Positions 30,001 to 38,900 of a DNA stretch of 64,000 nucleotides are shown here, in pieces. Below the pieces are notes generated by a model. That model searched no databases. It had not been told where the DNA came from and worked only from the letters and a program-made list of their open reading frames with translations. Source of the stretch: Leishmania donovani. Lineage: Eukaryota > Euglenozoa > Kinetoplastea > Trypanosomatida > Trypanosomatidae. Location of the stretch: assembly GCF_000227135.1 (NCBI RefSeq), contig NC_018239.1, positions 286,742 through 350,741 on the forward strand, read 5' to 3'. The number at the start of each line of letters is the position of its first letter. Position 1 is the first letter of the stretch. The position numbers were made by a program, and so were the translations under genes.

Positions 30001-30986
30001 CAGAGGTGCTGCCTGCCGCCGACAACTTAGCAACGAACCCACTAGGCGAGGATGGTGCCGGGCGTGAGGGTGCCACCGGTGGACAGCGCAATCTGCCGCC
30101 CATGTCCCAGTCTGCGCCGATGACCTCCGGTCGCGGGTCTGCTGCGGAGACCTTTGCAGTGCTGAGGAAGGAGGGCAGCGTCGAGGCAAGCCGGCAGCAA
30201 GCGAGCAGCTTGACAGCCGGGCAGCTTTGCGGGGTTGCGGCGGCCAGCATGGTTAGCTTCAGTGGCGACGATGCGGCCGTGCTCGGGGCATCACTCAACA
30301 ACACCTGCAGCGCCGCCACCACCGTATCTCACCACCCCCCGCAGCCTCTTGCTCTGGCACCGGGCAGCAGCAGCGGGAGCCCAGAGGATCACAAGGGCTC
30401 GCCGCCGCGCGCGTGCAGCAGCGCTGCGGAGGGAAAGAAGTGCGACAACCGCGACAGCAATACGCGGAGGGAGGTGCCTGACAAGGACGGCGAGATGACG
30501 CACGGCAACACCGAGAAGCAGCAGCCGCACGACAGGAGCGGCGACACCCCGGGCATGGACGTAGGAGCTTCAGGCAAGCCAGGGGAGGTTCAGAGAGACG
30601 CAACTAGTGCTGTGGACAAGGACACGCATCCGCTTGCCGACAATGCCTCCCTTCATCACGCCCTTGCCTCTTTCGGCAGCCGCCCCTCGAGCAAGCTGCG
30701 GCGCCGTTCTCTCGGCATTGGAGGCAGCAGTCAGTGCGTTCCAGCGATGCTTGACAGGAGCCACGATGGCGACGGCACCAGCATGACCCCATCGGACGGT
30801 GGCGAGATCTTAAAGGGCCTTTCCTTCTTTAACGCCGCCAGGGGCGAGTTTGTGCTCACCAATCACGACATCCACTCCCTCGAGGCCTTCCTGTTTGGCA
30901 CACGCGCCCTCGTCGTTCACATCAACGATCTGCAAAAGGCGCTGCTGGAAATGCAGCACGCCACGGATCTGGCAAGGCTGCTGTAA
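24030..30986 (+). CDS. Giant multipass membrane protein, FUSC/ALMT-like, 2318 aa (paralogue 1)
   Basis: Residues 1-790 are Ser/Gly/Pro-rich and probably disordered, with a polyglycine tract (about 700-717). The segment NIDALHAIPWDQRQQLPMSG leads into a first membrane block (about 805-975, roughly six spans, starting WEKLDWTVRASLLTVLP). A soluble helical domain (about 975-1205) follows, then a second membrane block (about 1208-1355) and a second soluble helical part to about 1540. The repeated membrane block plus soluble helical domain is the layout of fusaric-acid-resistance (FUSC) and aluminium-activated malate transporter-like proteins, which move organic anions or aromatic acids. The substrate cannot be read from sequence. 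The remaining tail (about 1540-2318) is low-complexity with N-x-S/T-F motifs and polyalanine, but ends in a conserved block TNHDIHSLEAFLFG shared with the downstream paralogue. The frame opens upstream only at a TTG codon, so 24030 is used as the start. Confidence 0.82.
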   Translation: MDSHAQSPVRASKLSSPATDRGHEFVSASHHRRDTGNSSGAPNDCLCTDNSPCRVKPTGDLQTSVTNDSFGCPLGNNVVFGSTRPFDSGQSSSTVEHFLSTVPAVDSTFTPSCFQHDSGAVAEPMHARERPNFVSISKEVALPADPPLDASPWPTSAVQAIAVPALHQAAFYSTSTSSRKMVVPSPVVSTVHRDPQPVFAATVSSLTGSVPVVASLTSSAASPLQRSPSRRISTKSFALTSSGVGSAAGSPTQPGSCARPTLPPLSSVGHHASTNSSYWHTNEVSVGGAGADAGAIYTSSPLQRSPASPGLSPTSRRAHNYGSGMQFSSTLAQFPGGVGAGLPRSRSDTDLRRALKEREDAILSPTNATAAGQVLSGGSPGNVDRPLSYNSPLLGVGSRQRRVIRDMESSFNAGGLHSSSRYAASGGSCGASSSGTVPAQPRWVSAAERMKESRGFEDPLMHDPVLPYDQSKLGIQSRRLAAQGVLTAGKLRALEAQQAESGGGSTDYRNPHQLVAYSTAGGSVRSGAHPARCQAAQGGVPVFVAQEEALIASTRHHGRTLTEQSGWRRGGNVRCVAVGGQSMIGGRHAVTALPNSRAVTTLEAVTGGGVGKTSPSSTTCSASFRTRAANGCISSSLGSVDSKPGIAEYKLANLFQRKLQHTNNILYAMESSCGGVAESSASNGVAAGAPRGTGEEKGAAAGGGGGGGGGSGGGGGGSSSDSRSSKGVHGKMAKNSHSDTERVEKYKWADVKKMDTEGDEDERDERNFRTRNIDALHAIPWDQRQQLPMSGFGTRFFALLSTPRFWEKLDWTVRASLLTVLPTMVLSLEPSTSYMFPLPSSLAFNAFWITMPTFGSGLRELIIALKGFSVGLLFVCIVVGTHTGPAWLSLLMLFFFTFISSFVAEETKKTAAYVLASMIMKYIVDPVETDFRYIGKYYVGLLIGLAFGTAGFLVPFIRWSSDIARHYIKAMGNSLSIDLQGTLSSFWVRTPLERELNVVRLRQLRATAEKCLSKIETALEESEYEPHTGAYMMCMVNRFNFCKSIHNILGSLSHVIELIADNPSLIDTPMCTAFGEQIGDHLAVISSAMDSMVLKIVDFERIVTPQEIQFFREARERFQDALSRVREDVILTNENYQTDESDVLLGFFMFSLDEMCEVISQFDETAHPPSRLLNAMLFPVRDVKSVIAAFRNLALTIVRRRTIPRRMKEAIKLSLCMVVPSIFQVYALDNSSVSPAAGAAVIALIYNPTGSESFHYASGRLLGTVLGSIGALLSVQVARGQLWVLYIFIVILSFIGAYVQAAPGFYALGNAIVSSTISVCTQYQDENAAMVRIQQNCFAILMYFVIACVLWPMQARTKVKMSLNVTLRCTREAVTRMLRNLDMPYDANEVTADVSALLIEMNKKVRTQSRFIPGAVEEPTMGSVEYPEDSWKRIVEAEKKLCLALSMMCFAYNTFMSSRADPTTELSVHWVVLHRIAPHAQDLSDLIYASIDLYLLSLSKMTIVPTAHLTRLRVGMVDANQAILDTYMSTIFRKVAGEQDTDEGDMYSSSSYMDDDEHDNDSNAGYRGGEHGSSGGPHLPPSRRGRSYTDKADGGVGSTASVDCKAAAVHAANRPSEREGNEAKAGNDDDSSASPTPRQQRRRVDCDHGHRRGNHSSGDSSGSSSSENGEHDDNVNAHTHKKATGKGGDGKKKMGYLGYELTAEEAAALRAFVANRVSNATFSTNKSMVVNNSTFSGRAAGGVPTAAAAAAAAALATRASIAMPGSLPQGNNDARLMAVTGGDDGLAAALRKKHKVVVRRGRDEENDGDAEEAGPEGPHNEGRAKSGRNDVDNVPGIFNTSFLNNSFMNTSLLGSLFAKRTKELRDLDAAEMPQLHAGRSRASSESSTTSARSQRDGKKKKQQRRHLGKRREAKDSDSGDEGIRQHSTPLTSPTPHPRASSVGSEFSDIEDNPRPRNPRLSSGKVLRSSGTVAVAENAKVDERPPMAHSTPEVLPAADNLATNPLGEDGAGREGATGGQRNLPPMSQSAPMTSGRGSAAETFAVLRKEGSVEASRQQASSLTAGQLCGVAAASMVSFSGDDAAVLGASLNNTCSAATTVSHHPPQPLALAPGSSSGSPEDHKGSPPRACSSAAEGKKCDNRDSNTRREVPDKDGEMTHGNTEKQQPHDRSGDTPGMDVGASGKPGEVQRDATSAVDKDTHPLADNASLHHALASFGSRPSSKLRRRSLGIGGSSQCVPAMLDRSHDGDGTSMTPSDGGEILKGLSFFNAARGEFVLTNHDIHSLEAFLFGTRALVVHINDLQKALLEMQHATDLARLL
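26131..26180 (+). repeat. GGC/GGT codon repeat encoding a polyglycine tract
   Basis: About fifty bases of GGN codons encode a Gly run with one Ser inside the first FUSC-like protein, in its disordered N-terminal region. Such a repeat is prone to length change between strains. Confidence 0.8.
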
Positions 30987-31657
30987 TGTGGCTCGGCAGC
31001 TGCGGTCGCCGGCGAGAGCGCGCCCCCATCGAAGTGCGACAGTTATCGCGCCGCCTTTCCTGCTCGTTCTTGCTCTCTCTCTCTCTCTCTCACGACTTTG
31101 CCAATGCGATCGAGGGAGGAGGTGGAGGGGAGGGGGCTGCTTAGCAAAAACACACAACGACAACAGCAAAGCGCCGGGACGCTACTTCGTCCCTTTTTCT
31201 TTTTTTTTTTTCATCGGTGAGCTGCCCGTGTGTGCGTATGTGCGCACTCAGCACGTACGCGTTGGGTACAACGCCACCTCTCTGCTTGTACTTCCTTCGT
31301 CTTTTCGTTTTTTTTTTTTTTCGTTGTGAGGTGCTCCTCTCTTCCTTTCAATGTATATGTGTGTGCGTGTGTCTGTGTGCGTCGTGGTTTTACGTGCTCC
31401 GCTTTCTTCGCAAATTGCTTGTGGATGTCTATGCTTGAGCCTGTGCGTGTATTTGTATGTGCATATATGCTTGTATGTGCGTGTTTCTGTTAGTATGCAT
31501 TCGTTGTTGTCGCTTCCTTGTGTGTTGTATGCGGCCTGTTCTCTCATCCTCGTATAAAGCAGTGACGCTCATGTGCGAACTTGGCCCGTCTTTTTAGTGC
31601 TTTCTTGGTGTATCATCCCTCTTTTCCTCCCCTGTATTGTCTTCATGTGCGAGTGCA

Positions 31658-31661
<4 letters not shown>

Positions 31662-31696
<35 letters not shown>
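31662..31696 (+). repeat. (CA)n microsatellite
   Basis: About 35 bases of perfect CA dinucleotide repeat within the long spacer, the longest CA tract in the window. Confidence 0.95.
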
Positions 31697-31703
<7 letters not shown>

Positions 31704-32695
31704 AAATGCGTGGGACAGCGTTGTGTGAGAGTTCGAGAAACACATATGCAGATATCGTGGAGAGAGAAAGCCGAGGTAGGCGGTGCGAGTAAGGAGTCAG
31801 GGCGAAAGACGAGCCGCCTCCGTCAGGGATTTTCATTTGTGGCTCCTTCCTGACAACGTATGCTTCGCATTTTTTTTCTCTCTGCCTCTGTGAGTGATTT
31901 GGTATGTGCTGCGGTCCCTCTCGACCTCATGTACTTGTCGGTGACCACGGGCGACTCCTCCCTTTCCACTCACATACACACACGCGCGTTTTGCCGATCC
32001 ATTTATAAGAGAGCTGCAGTGGCGGCGGCCGGAGGAGGCGGGGCAGCTGAGGAAGTCACGTGACGTAACAGCAAAGCATAGAAGCACAGGAGCCAGCGCT
32101 ATCGGCACGGTAGAGTCAGCACGGTCACCGAGGGAAGGGGGCCTTCCAGCATCGCGAACACCCACCACAAACATGCAGGCAGTGCGCTTCGTTATGTGAA
32201 TGGCGCAGCCGCGCACGCGTGCGTGCGTGCGTGTGTATGCACTTGATTCCTCTCTCCCTCAGCACCGATAGCCGCGGTGAGAGCGACATGCGCCGTATGT
32301 CTTCGGCTTCTTCTTTCACTGCTGTTGGATTTGCACACGGCACGATACACTCGCCGATGCTTCACTTCTCCATTGCCTCCCCCCACCCCCACCTCCTCTA
32401 TCTTCGGCTCTTTGAATACCATGCGCGTGTGGAATGCGCCACCTTTCCCGTTCGATCGATAGTGATGACTTTAGAGTGCAAGTGCAAGTGCAGGTGCATC
32501 AACAACAAAAAAAGGAGAGGTACGCGAAACACATGCACACCTACGTGCGTGCTGGGTGTTTGTGTGTGTGGGCGTGCGGGCACGTTGGATTCGGCCGCTA
32601 TTCGGCATGCTAGGAAAGTAGCAGAAGGCTACGTCGCATCTTTGGAACCTTGCTCGTCACCACGCCTCTGATCGCTTTCTCTCCTCTACCTGATA

Positions 32696-32720
32696 CCCAC
32701 CCACCCACCCACCCACCCAC
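32696..32720 (+). repeat. (CCCA)n tetranucleotide repeat
   Basis: Six tandem CCCA units followed by a short CA stretch. The reverse strand reads TGGG repeats and could form a G-quadruplex. Confidence 0.9.
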
Positions 32721-35046
32721 ACATACACACACCGACACAGAGAAAAACAGAGGCGAGAAAAGGAGAGCTGCAGAGCAGGTGAGGGACCGATACGTACTGC
32801 TTCACGTGCACCCCGCATACATACAGAGCTTATCACTGCCACCACCGCCACCACCTGCCCTCCCATCCTCCTCTCCGTGTCTCTCTTCCTGCGCCACTCT
32901 TCAACAGCATATTAAGGGGCTCTTTGTTTTTCTTTTTTTTTGCGTTGCCACATTCATTTTCCACTTTGTGAGTGGTGTTTTTGCACCCCCTTCCCCCGCT
33001 CTTTTTCCTGGCTCTCCCCCACCACCTTTGGCTCCCTGCACTGCCCCGCTCATTGCGCTGGGCTCCGTTGAAGCTCCCCTTGTCACGGCATCGTTCTCTC
33101 CTCCTTTCTCGACATATCTTATCCTTCCCACTCCTCCCTCTCTTGTCTACGGAGCTGGGCTGCGGCAATTTTTTTTTATGCCTTCCCTTTCCGCGTTGAA
33201 CTCGCATTGCATATTGTCCCGCACCCCCAACTCTCTTCGTGCGGCTTCGTTTCTTTCCCTTCTTTTTTCTTTCTGGGTGTCCTCTACGTTCTCGGTTTCT
33301 TTCACCCTCTCTTGCGTATGCATGTAGTGTCTCTGTGCCGTGTTGTTGTGCTTTCCACCCGCTTCTGTGTTTGCCCCTCCGCTTCTTTGCATCCCAGCAA
33401 CAGCAGCAGCAGCAGCCCACGTCCACAGACAGACCTTGCATCCACAGCAGTGGCACTATTTTGATTATACATCATCTACTTATGATTATATTTTTGCCCC
33501 CCCCCCCTCCTTCGCCGCTGCGCCTCTGCCTCTTCATCTGACTGCAAGCTGTTCTTCCGCTCCTCTCCCCTTTCTTTTGATTTGGCGGGTAGAAGAAGAA
33601 AAAGGAAAACAAGGGAAGGAGCGCGCGTCTGGTCTGCGTGCGTGTCTGCCCGCTCATCGGATCTCTCTCCATTTCTCTACCTACAGACACCTTTACGGGC
33701 GTTTGCTTCAGACCTGTGCAGATAGCTTGGCGAGCCGAATAAACAACAGGTAACGACAAACCCGCTCACACCCCTTTCCCCTGCTCCCCTTTCGTCACAC
33801 ACGCACGCACGCACACGCACATGCACAGAGATGCACGCCCGCCTCCATCTTTGAGAGAACCGGAAGATGAACTGGACCAAGCGGATTGCGAGCGGTGGGC
33901 TCCTCGCTCAGTACGCAAAACAACAGCAACGAAGAGGTGCCCTCGATCGCAGAGCACTCCACGCGCTGCGGGCTCGCGCGCGTATGTGTGCTTAAGTGTT
34001 CGAATCCGATAGTCCGAGGAAGAGGGGAGACGTGTGGTGGATGTTGGGAGGTGACATTATGTTCCACTCCACTTTTCTTCGCATGATTGTAGGCGAAGAA
34101 AAATACAAGCACACGCACACATACATCGTTGCACCACCTGCCAGTGGCCACCTCGCCTTTATCACTGCTTCCATCTCTCTTTTTCCTCTTGCTCTCCGTC
34201 TCCTTGCACGGCGTGTGGATGTTGGCTCTACTCTGTGTGTTTATGCATGCGGATGCGTGCGTATTGGCGCGTCGTCCTTGATGCCTTCACCCAACGCCCA
34301 CTTCTTTTCCATGACTTCACAACAGGGCTCTCCTCTACACGCTGCTTCGTGCCTCCGCGTAGGTGTGTGCATGCGTGTGTGCGCTCACACGCGGACGCTT
34401 GTATGCTCGTGTTTGCATCCTTTGTTAGGCACTCGCGCTTCAACATACGCACATACACAGTCTCTCTCTCTCCCTCTCGACTCCTCGCATTACACCCGAA
34501 ACGCACACTGTGCTGCGTGAGCGCACAGAGGCCCACGTGCACACGTGCCAGAGTCACAACATCGTCGCTGCCGAAGACGTTCTCTTCTTGAGGACGGCCT
34601 GGGCGACGTGAGGTGCACCCGACTTCAACACTTTTTTTCCCGCGGATTTTTCATTCTTTTGCTTTCCGGTGCCTCTCTTCTTCTTGTATTCCGTCTTCGC
34701 CTCCCGTGGGTGACGTCATTGTTGGCCTTTGCTCGGCTCTGCTCAGCCGTCTTGTGTCTACGCTGCAGGTTTCTCAGGCTTGTGTACTTTTTCATTTTTT
34801 TTTTTCGCCGCGGCGTTGTGTGTATTCGGATTTGTGTCGAAACTGTGTGCACGTCTCCCTTGTCTTTCCCTCTCTCGCGCGCGTGCGTGTGTGTGCGTGG
34901 CTTGCGGGCCTTGTGGTGTATTCATCGTCTGCGTGGAGACTCCGAAAGAGAGGCTGCAGCGTTCTGCTGCTGCTGGTAATTTGAGGGCATACGGCAAGAC
35001 GAGCAGGAAAGGCGAGCACTTCACCAGCTCCATCAGGACACACAAA

Positions 35047-35067
35047 CACACACACACACACACACAC
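35047..35067 (+). repeat. (CA)n microsatellite
   Basis: About 21 bases of perfect CA repeat in the spacer upstream of the second FUSC-like gene. Confidence 0.9.
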
Positions 35068-35952
35068 GCACGCGCATACGTAGACTCACAGGCAGACACA
35101 GCAGCGCCGGCCAACATCGCCGGCCAACATCGCCGTTGCCCCATGCTTGGTCTCTCTGTCGAACGACTCCTTTCATGAATATATTTGATCCTGCGGGCTT
35201 CTCTTGCTTCGTCTCTCCATCCTTTTTATTCGTTTCAGTGAAATCGGCTTCACAGCTCACGTTGTGCGGGTGTGTTACCGAAGGGTGAGGCGAACAGCGA
35301 AGGCGACAATAACAGACGTGCTCTGTATGATCGCTGCTTGCGTTCCTGCCGTCGTGCCTGTGCATGCGCGTGTGTGTGTTTGACCGCCTTTGCTTGCACG
35401 ATTCCTTTTATTCCTCTTTCTCACCTGCCCACAGCGGCCCGCTTCATTGCCGTCCCTCTTGCATCAGCTGCTGTTGCTGCTTCCTGTCCGTTGTTTCTCT
35501 CACGTGTCTACACCTATTTCTAGCTCTCTGCCTCTTTTCCGTTTCGCCGCGCTTGTCTTCCGCATAGTTACGTTTACGAAGGGCTTAAATTTTTTTTTCC
35601 GTTCTTGTGTGTTTGCTTGTGTTCACATCTCATCTTCTATCTCCCTCCCTCCCATATCCCATCTCTCATTCTCCGACTCTTATTGTTGTGCGGCGCGCAC
35701 TTTTCTTTGTTTCGCCTTCTGTTATGCCCCCCCCCCCCCCGACCGCCCGACCGCCCGCTCGCCCAATATTCTTCCACGTCCCTGCAGCCCCTGGCGGTGC
35801 TGCTACCAGTGCCGCGTCGTGCACTGCACACTCGTGTGCAAAGTGCAGTCGTGTGTGGTGGTTGAAGTGGTGGTGTTGGCGGACGCCGAACAACGTACGC
35901 GGTGCCACACGCACGCGAAGCGAAGAGCTGATTTGCCTGTTTGCCTGCCGTG

Positions 35953-38900
35953 ATGGAGGAGGAGGTGACATCAGCTGCCTCCACGAACCCCACGCGGGGC
36001 AGCAGAGTTGGCGGGTCGACCAGCACTCCACACGGCGGGCGGCGCCATGTACACGCGCGCGTGCACGTGCGCTCTGCCTCGGGCTGTTCGCATGAATCAC
36101 TAGAGTCACCTGGGGTAGGGACACCATCAGCATTCTCTGTCCCCGACTTTCCGCGTAACAGGAGCAAAGCCTCTGCTCTGGAAGACGCAGTGAGCACCAA
36201 GGATGAGAAGACCTTATATGCATATCAGGAGCAGCCGCCGGGGCCGGTTTCTCCAAAGCCACTACAGCCGCATGTGCATCAAGTCGCGGCTGCCTCCACG
36301 CCGTCTGTGACTCTTGAGGCCGCTGCTGCGGCTGCCGAGATGCTGCCGAATCCTGGAGGCCAGCGCCGCATGATGGCTGCCGGCAAGACCAACCCGCTGC
36401 ACGTGTGGGGGCAGGAAATGTCGTTCCTCAAGTCGCACTTTTTCCATCCACAGCGCCACCGGTCCAACGGCGCGGCGAAGGCGCAGAGCGACAAGTCCAC
36501 CGGAGCGACAGAGATGCGGGAGAATCTGACGCATGCTAGGGTGGACTTGTGGTCGCCGAGGTCTGCGGAAGGCAAGGGTGGCCAGTCTGTGGCCACGGCA
36601 GCAGCGGCAAAAAGCGAGGATGCTCTGCACGTCTTTGGTGGGCAGGCGCCATCGCCATCTCGGGCACGCAGAGACGCGGGTGAGAGCAGTGGCGGCCAGG
36701 ACAGCCAGCAGCAGGGCGGAAAGGGTACGGCAGGCAGCGGTGGCAGCGAGGGCGAGCGGCTGCTGCCCACCTCCTGCGCCTCCGAATCCATGGTGCGGCC
36801 TAAGAGCGCGAAGGCGAACACGTGGGCCTCGCTCGCCGTCTTGCGCATGCGTAACATGAACGCCCTGCGCGCCTACTCGTGGGATCAGCGCGTTTTCCTG
36901 CCGCAGGGCGACGGTTTCATGGGTACCATCTTTGAACTGCTCGCCTCGCCCCGCGTCTGGGAGAAGGTGGACTGGGCGATTCGCGGGTCGGCAATCGCGA
37001 TCCTGCCAACGCTGATTGTCTGTCTGGAGCCGACCACGAGCCAAATCTTTCCCTTGCCGACCTCCGTGGTGTTCCTTGCCTACTGGACGTCGAAGCCGAC
37101 GCTGGGTGCCGGGCTGCGCGAAACCTTCACTGTGCTGAAAGCGTTTATTATTTCGCTTGCCTTCCTGTGCATTGTTGTCGCGATCCAGCCAGGCCCGAAG
37201 TGGTTGACCATCCTGATCCTCTTCTTTTCCCTCTCCGTCGGTGCCTTTGTGGCACAGCAGATGAGGGTAATGATCGCGTACTGCTTCGCGAGCTTGCTCA
37301 TGCAGTATGCCGCGCACCCGGAGACGACGGGGTACAAGTACATTGGCGACTTCTACCTGACGCTCTTCATCGGACAAGGCTTCGCAGTCGGTGCGCTGCT
37401 CTTTCCGTACATCCGGTGGTCCAGTGAGAGCGCGCGGCGGTACTTGATCGTGATGGGCGACGCCATCAGTCTCTCGGTACACGGGGCGTGCTGCAGCTTC
37501 TGGGTGGAGAGCAGCTTGTTGGAGCGCCAGTTGCACGTTGCGCGGCTGCGGCAGCTGCGCCAGACCATCGAGGCTAGCATGGCGAAGGCCGAGAAAGGAC
37601 TGTCGGAGATGGGGTACGAGCCACACTCCGGTGTGTACACCACGCGGCTGAAGACCCGCATGGCGTTCCTGAAGAACATGTTCAACATTGTGCAGTCGAT
37701 GACGCTTGTGATTGAGCAGATCGCTGCGAACCCGACGCTGATCGAGACGCCGATGTGCCGCGCGTTTGGCGAGCGTATCCGCGGTGAGCTGAGCGTTGCT
37801 GCTGCTGCGATGGACGCGACGCTGCTTCGCGTTGTGGACCTCGACGACCTCGTGTCTGCAGCCGACATGGAGGCGTTCTGCGGTGCGAAGGCGCGCTACG
37901 AGGACGCTGTGTCGAGGGTTCGCGACGAGGTGATCCTGAGCAACGAGGACTACCGCACAGATAACAGCGACATCCTTCTCGGGTTCTTTCTCTTCAGTGT
38001 GGAGGAGCTGATGGAGTTGATCAGCGGCTTCCAGGACGCCGCGCGCAGCCAGGACAATCTGCGCTACTTCCTCATGTTTCCTCTGCGCGACTTGCAGAGT
38101 TTATGGTCCGCGTTTGTGGAGCTGCACAGCGCCATCACGCTCCGCCACTCCATTACACGCAGGCTGAAGGAAGGTATCAAGCTGAGCCTGTCCATGGCAC
38201 TGGCGGCGTACATCCAAACGTATGCGTTGAAGAGCTCTTCCACGAACCCCATCCTGGGCGTGGACACGATCGCGTTCCTCTACCGTTCTACTGGGGGCGA
38301 CAGCTTTCAGTACGGGCAGGGGCGTCTGCTGGGAACGGTGCTCGGGTGCCTTACAGGACTCTTCGGGGTGCAGCTCGCCGACGGAAGCCGTCCTGTGCTG
38401 TACATGTGCACGCTTGTGCTGACATTCATCGGCTCCTACGTGCAGGCCTCGCCCACCTGCGGTGCTATCGGGAACGGTATGTCGAACGGTGTTATTTCAG
38501 TGGTGCTGCAGTACACAAACAGGGATGGTGCCATTGTGCGCATTGAACAGAACTGCTTTGCAGTCATTATCTACTTCATCGTCACGTCCCTGGTGTGGCC
38601 GGTGCGATGCCAGACGAAGGTGAAGACAGGGTTCGACGGATGTATGCGCATGGGCCGCGAGGTCACGGATCGGCTGCTGCGCAATCTCGACCTCCCGCAC
38701 AGCGCCAAAGCTGTCAGCTCCGATGCGATGGCGCTGCTGGACGAGATGCAGAAGAAGGTGAGCCAGCAGCTGCAGAACCTGACAGGAGCTCAGTTCGAGC
38801 CAACCATGGACTCCGCTGAGTTCCCGGAGATCGCGTGGTGCATGCTTGTGTCCACGCAGCGCAAGCTGGTTGTGACACTGCTGATGATGCGCCACGCATA

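Larger units (their letters stand above)
30987..35952. other. Five-kb gene-free spacer between the two FUSC-like paralogues
   Basis: No supported gene in 4.97 kb. The many open frames are Ser/Leu/Phe/Cys-rich translations of pyrimidine tracts or run through CA, GT, CCCA and TC repeats. The sequence strand is strongly pyrimidine-rich, with T runs (31198-31212 and 31309-31322) and a run of 14 C at 35727-35740. I see no SIDER signature here. It must include the 3' UTR of paralogue 1 and the 5' UTR of paralogue 2, so one or both may be very long. Confidence 0.65.

Noticed and set aside
32650..33327. 225-residue plus-strand open frame in the five-kb spacer
   Set aside because: Ser/Pro/Phe-rich translation beginning in a CCCA repeat; no support as a gene.
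36262..37626. 454-residue minus-strand open frame inside the second FUSC-like gene
   Set aside because: Antisense shadow with no family features.
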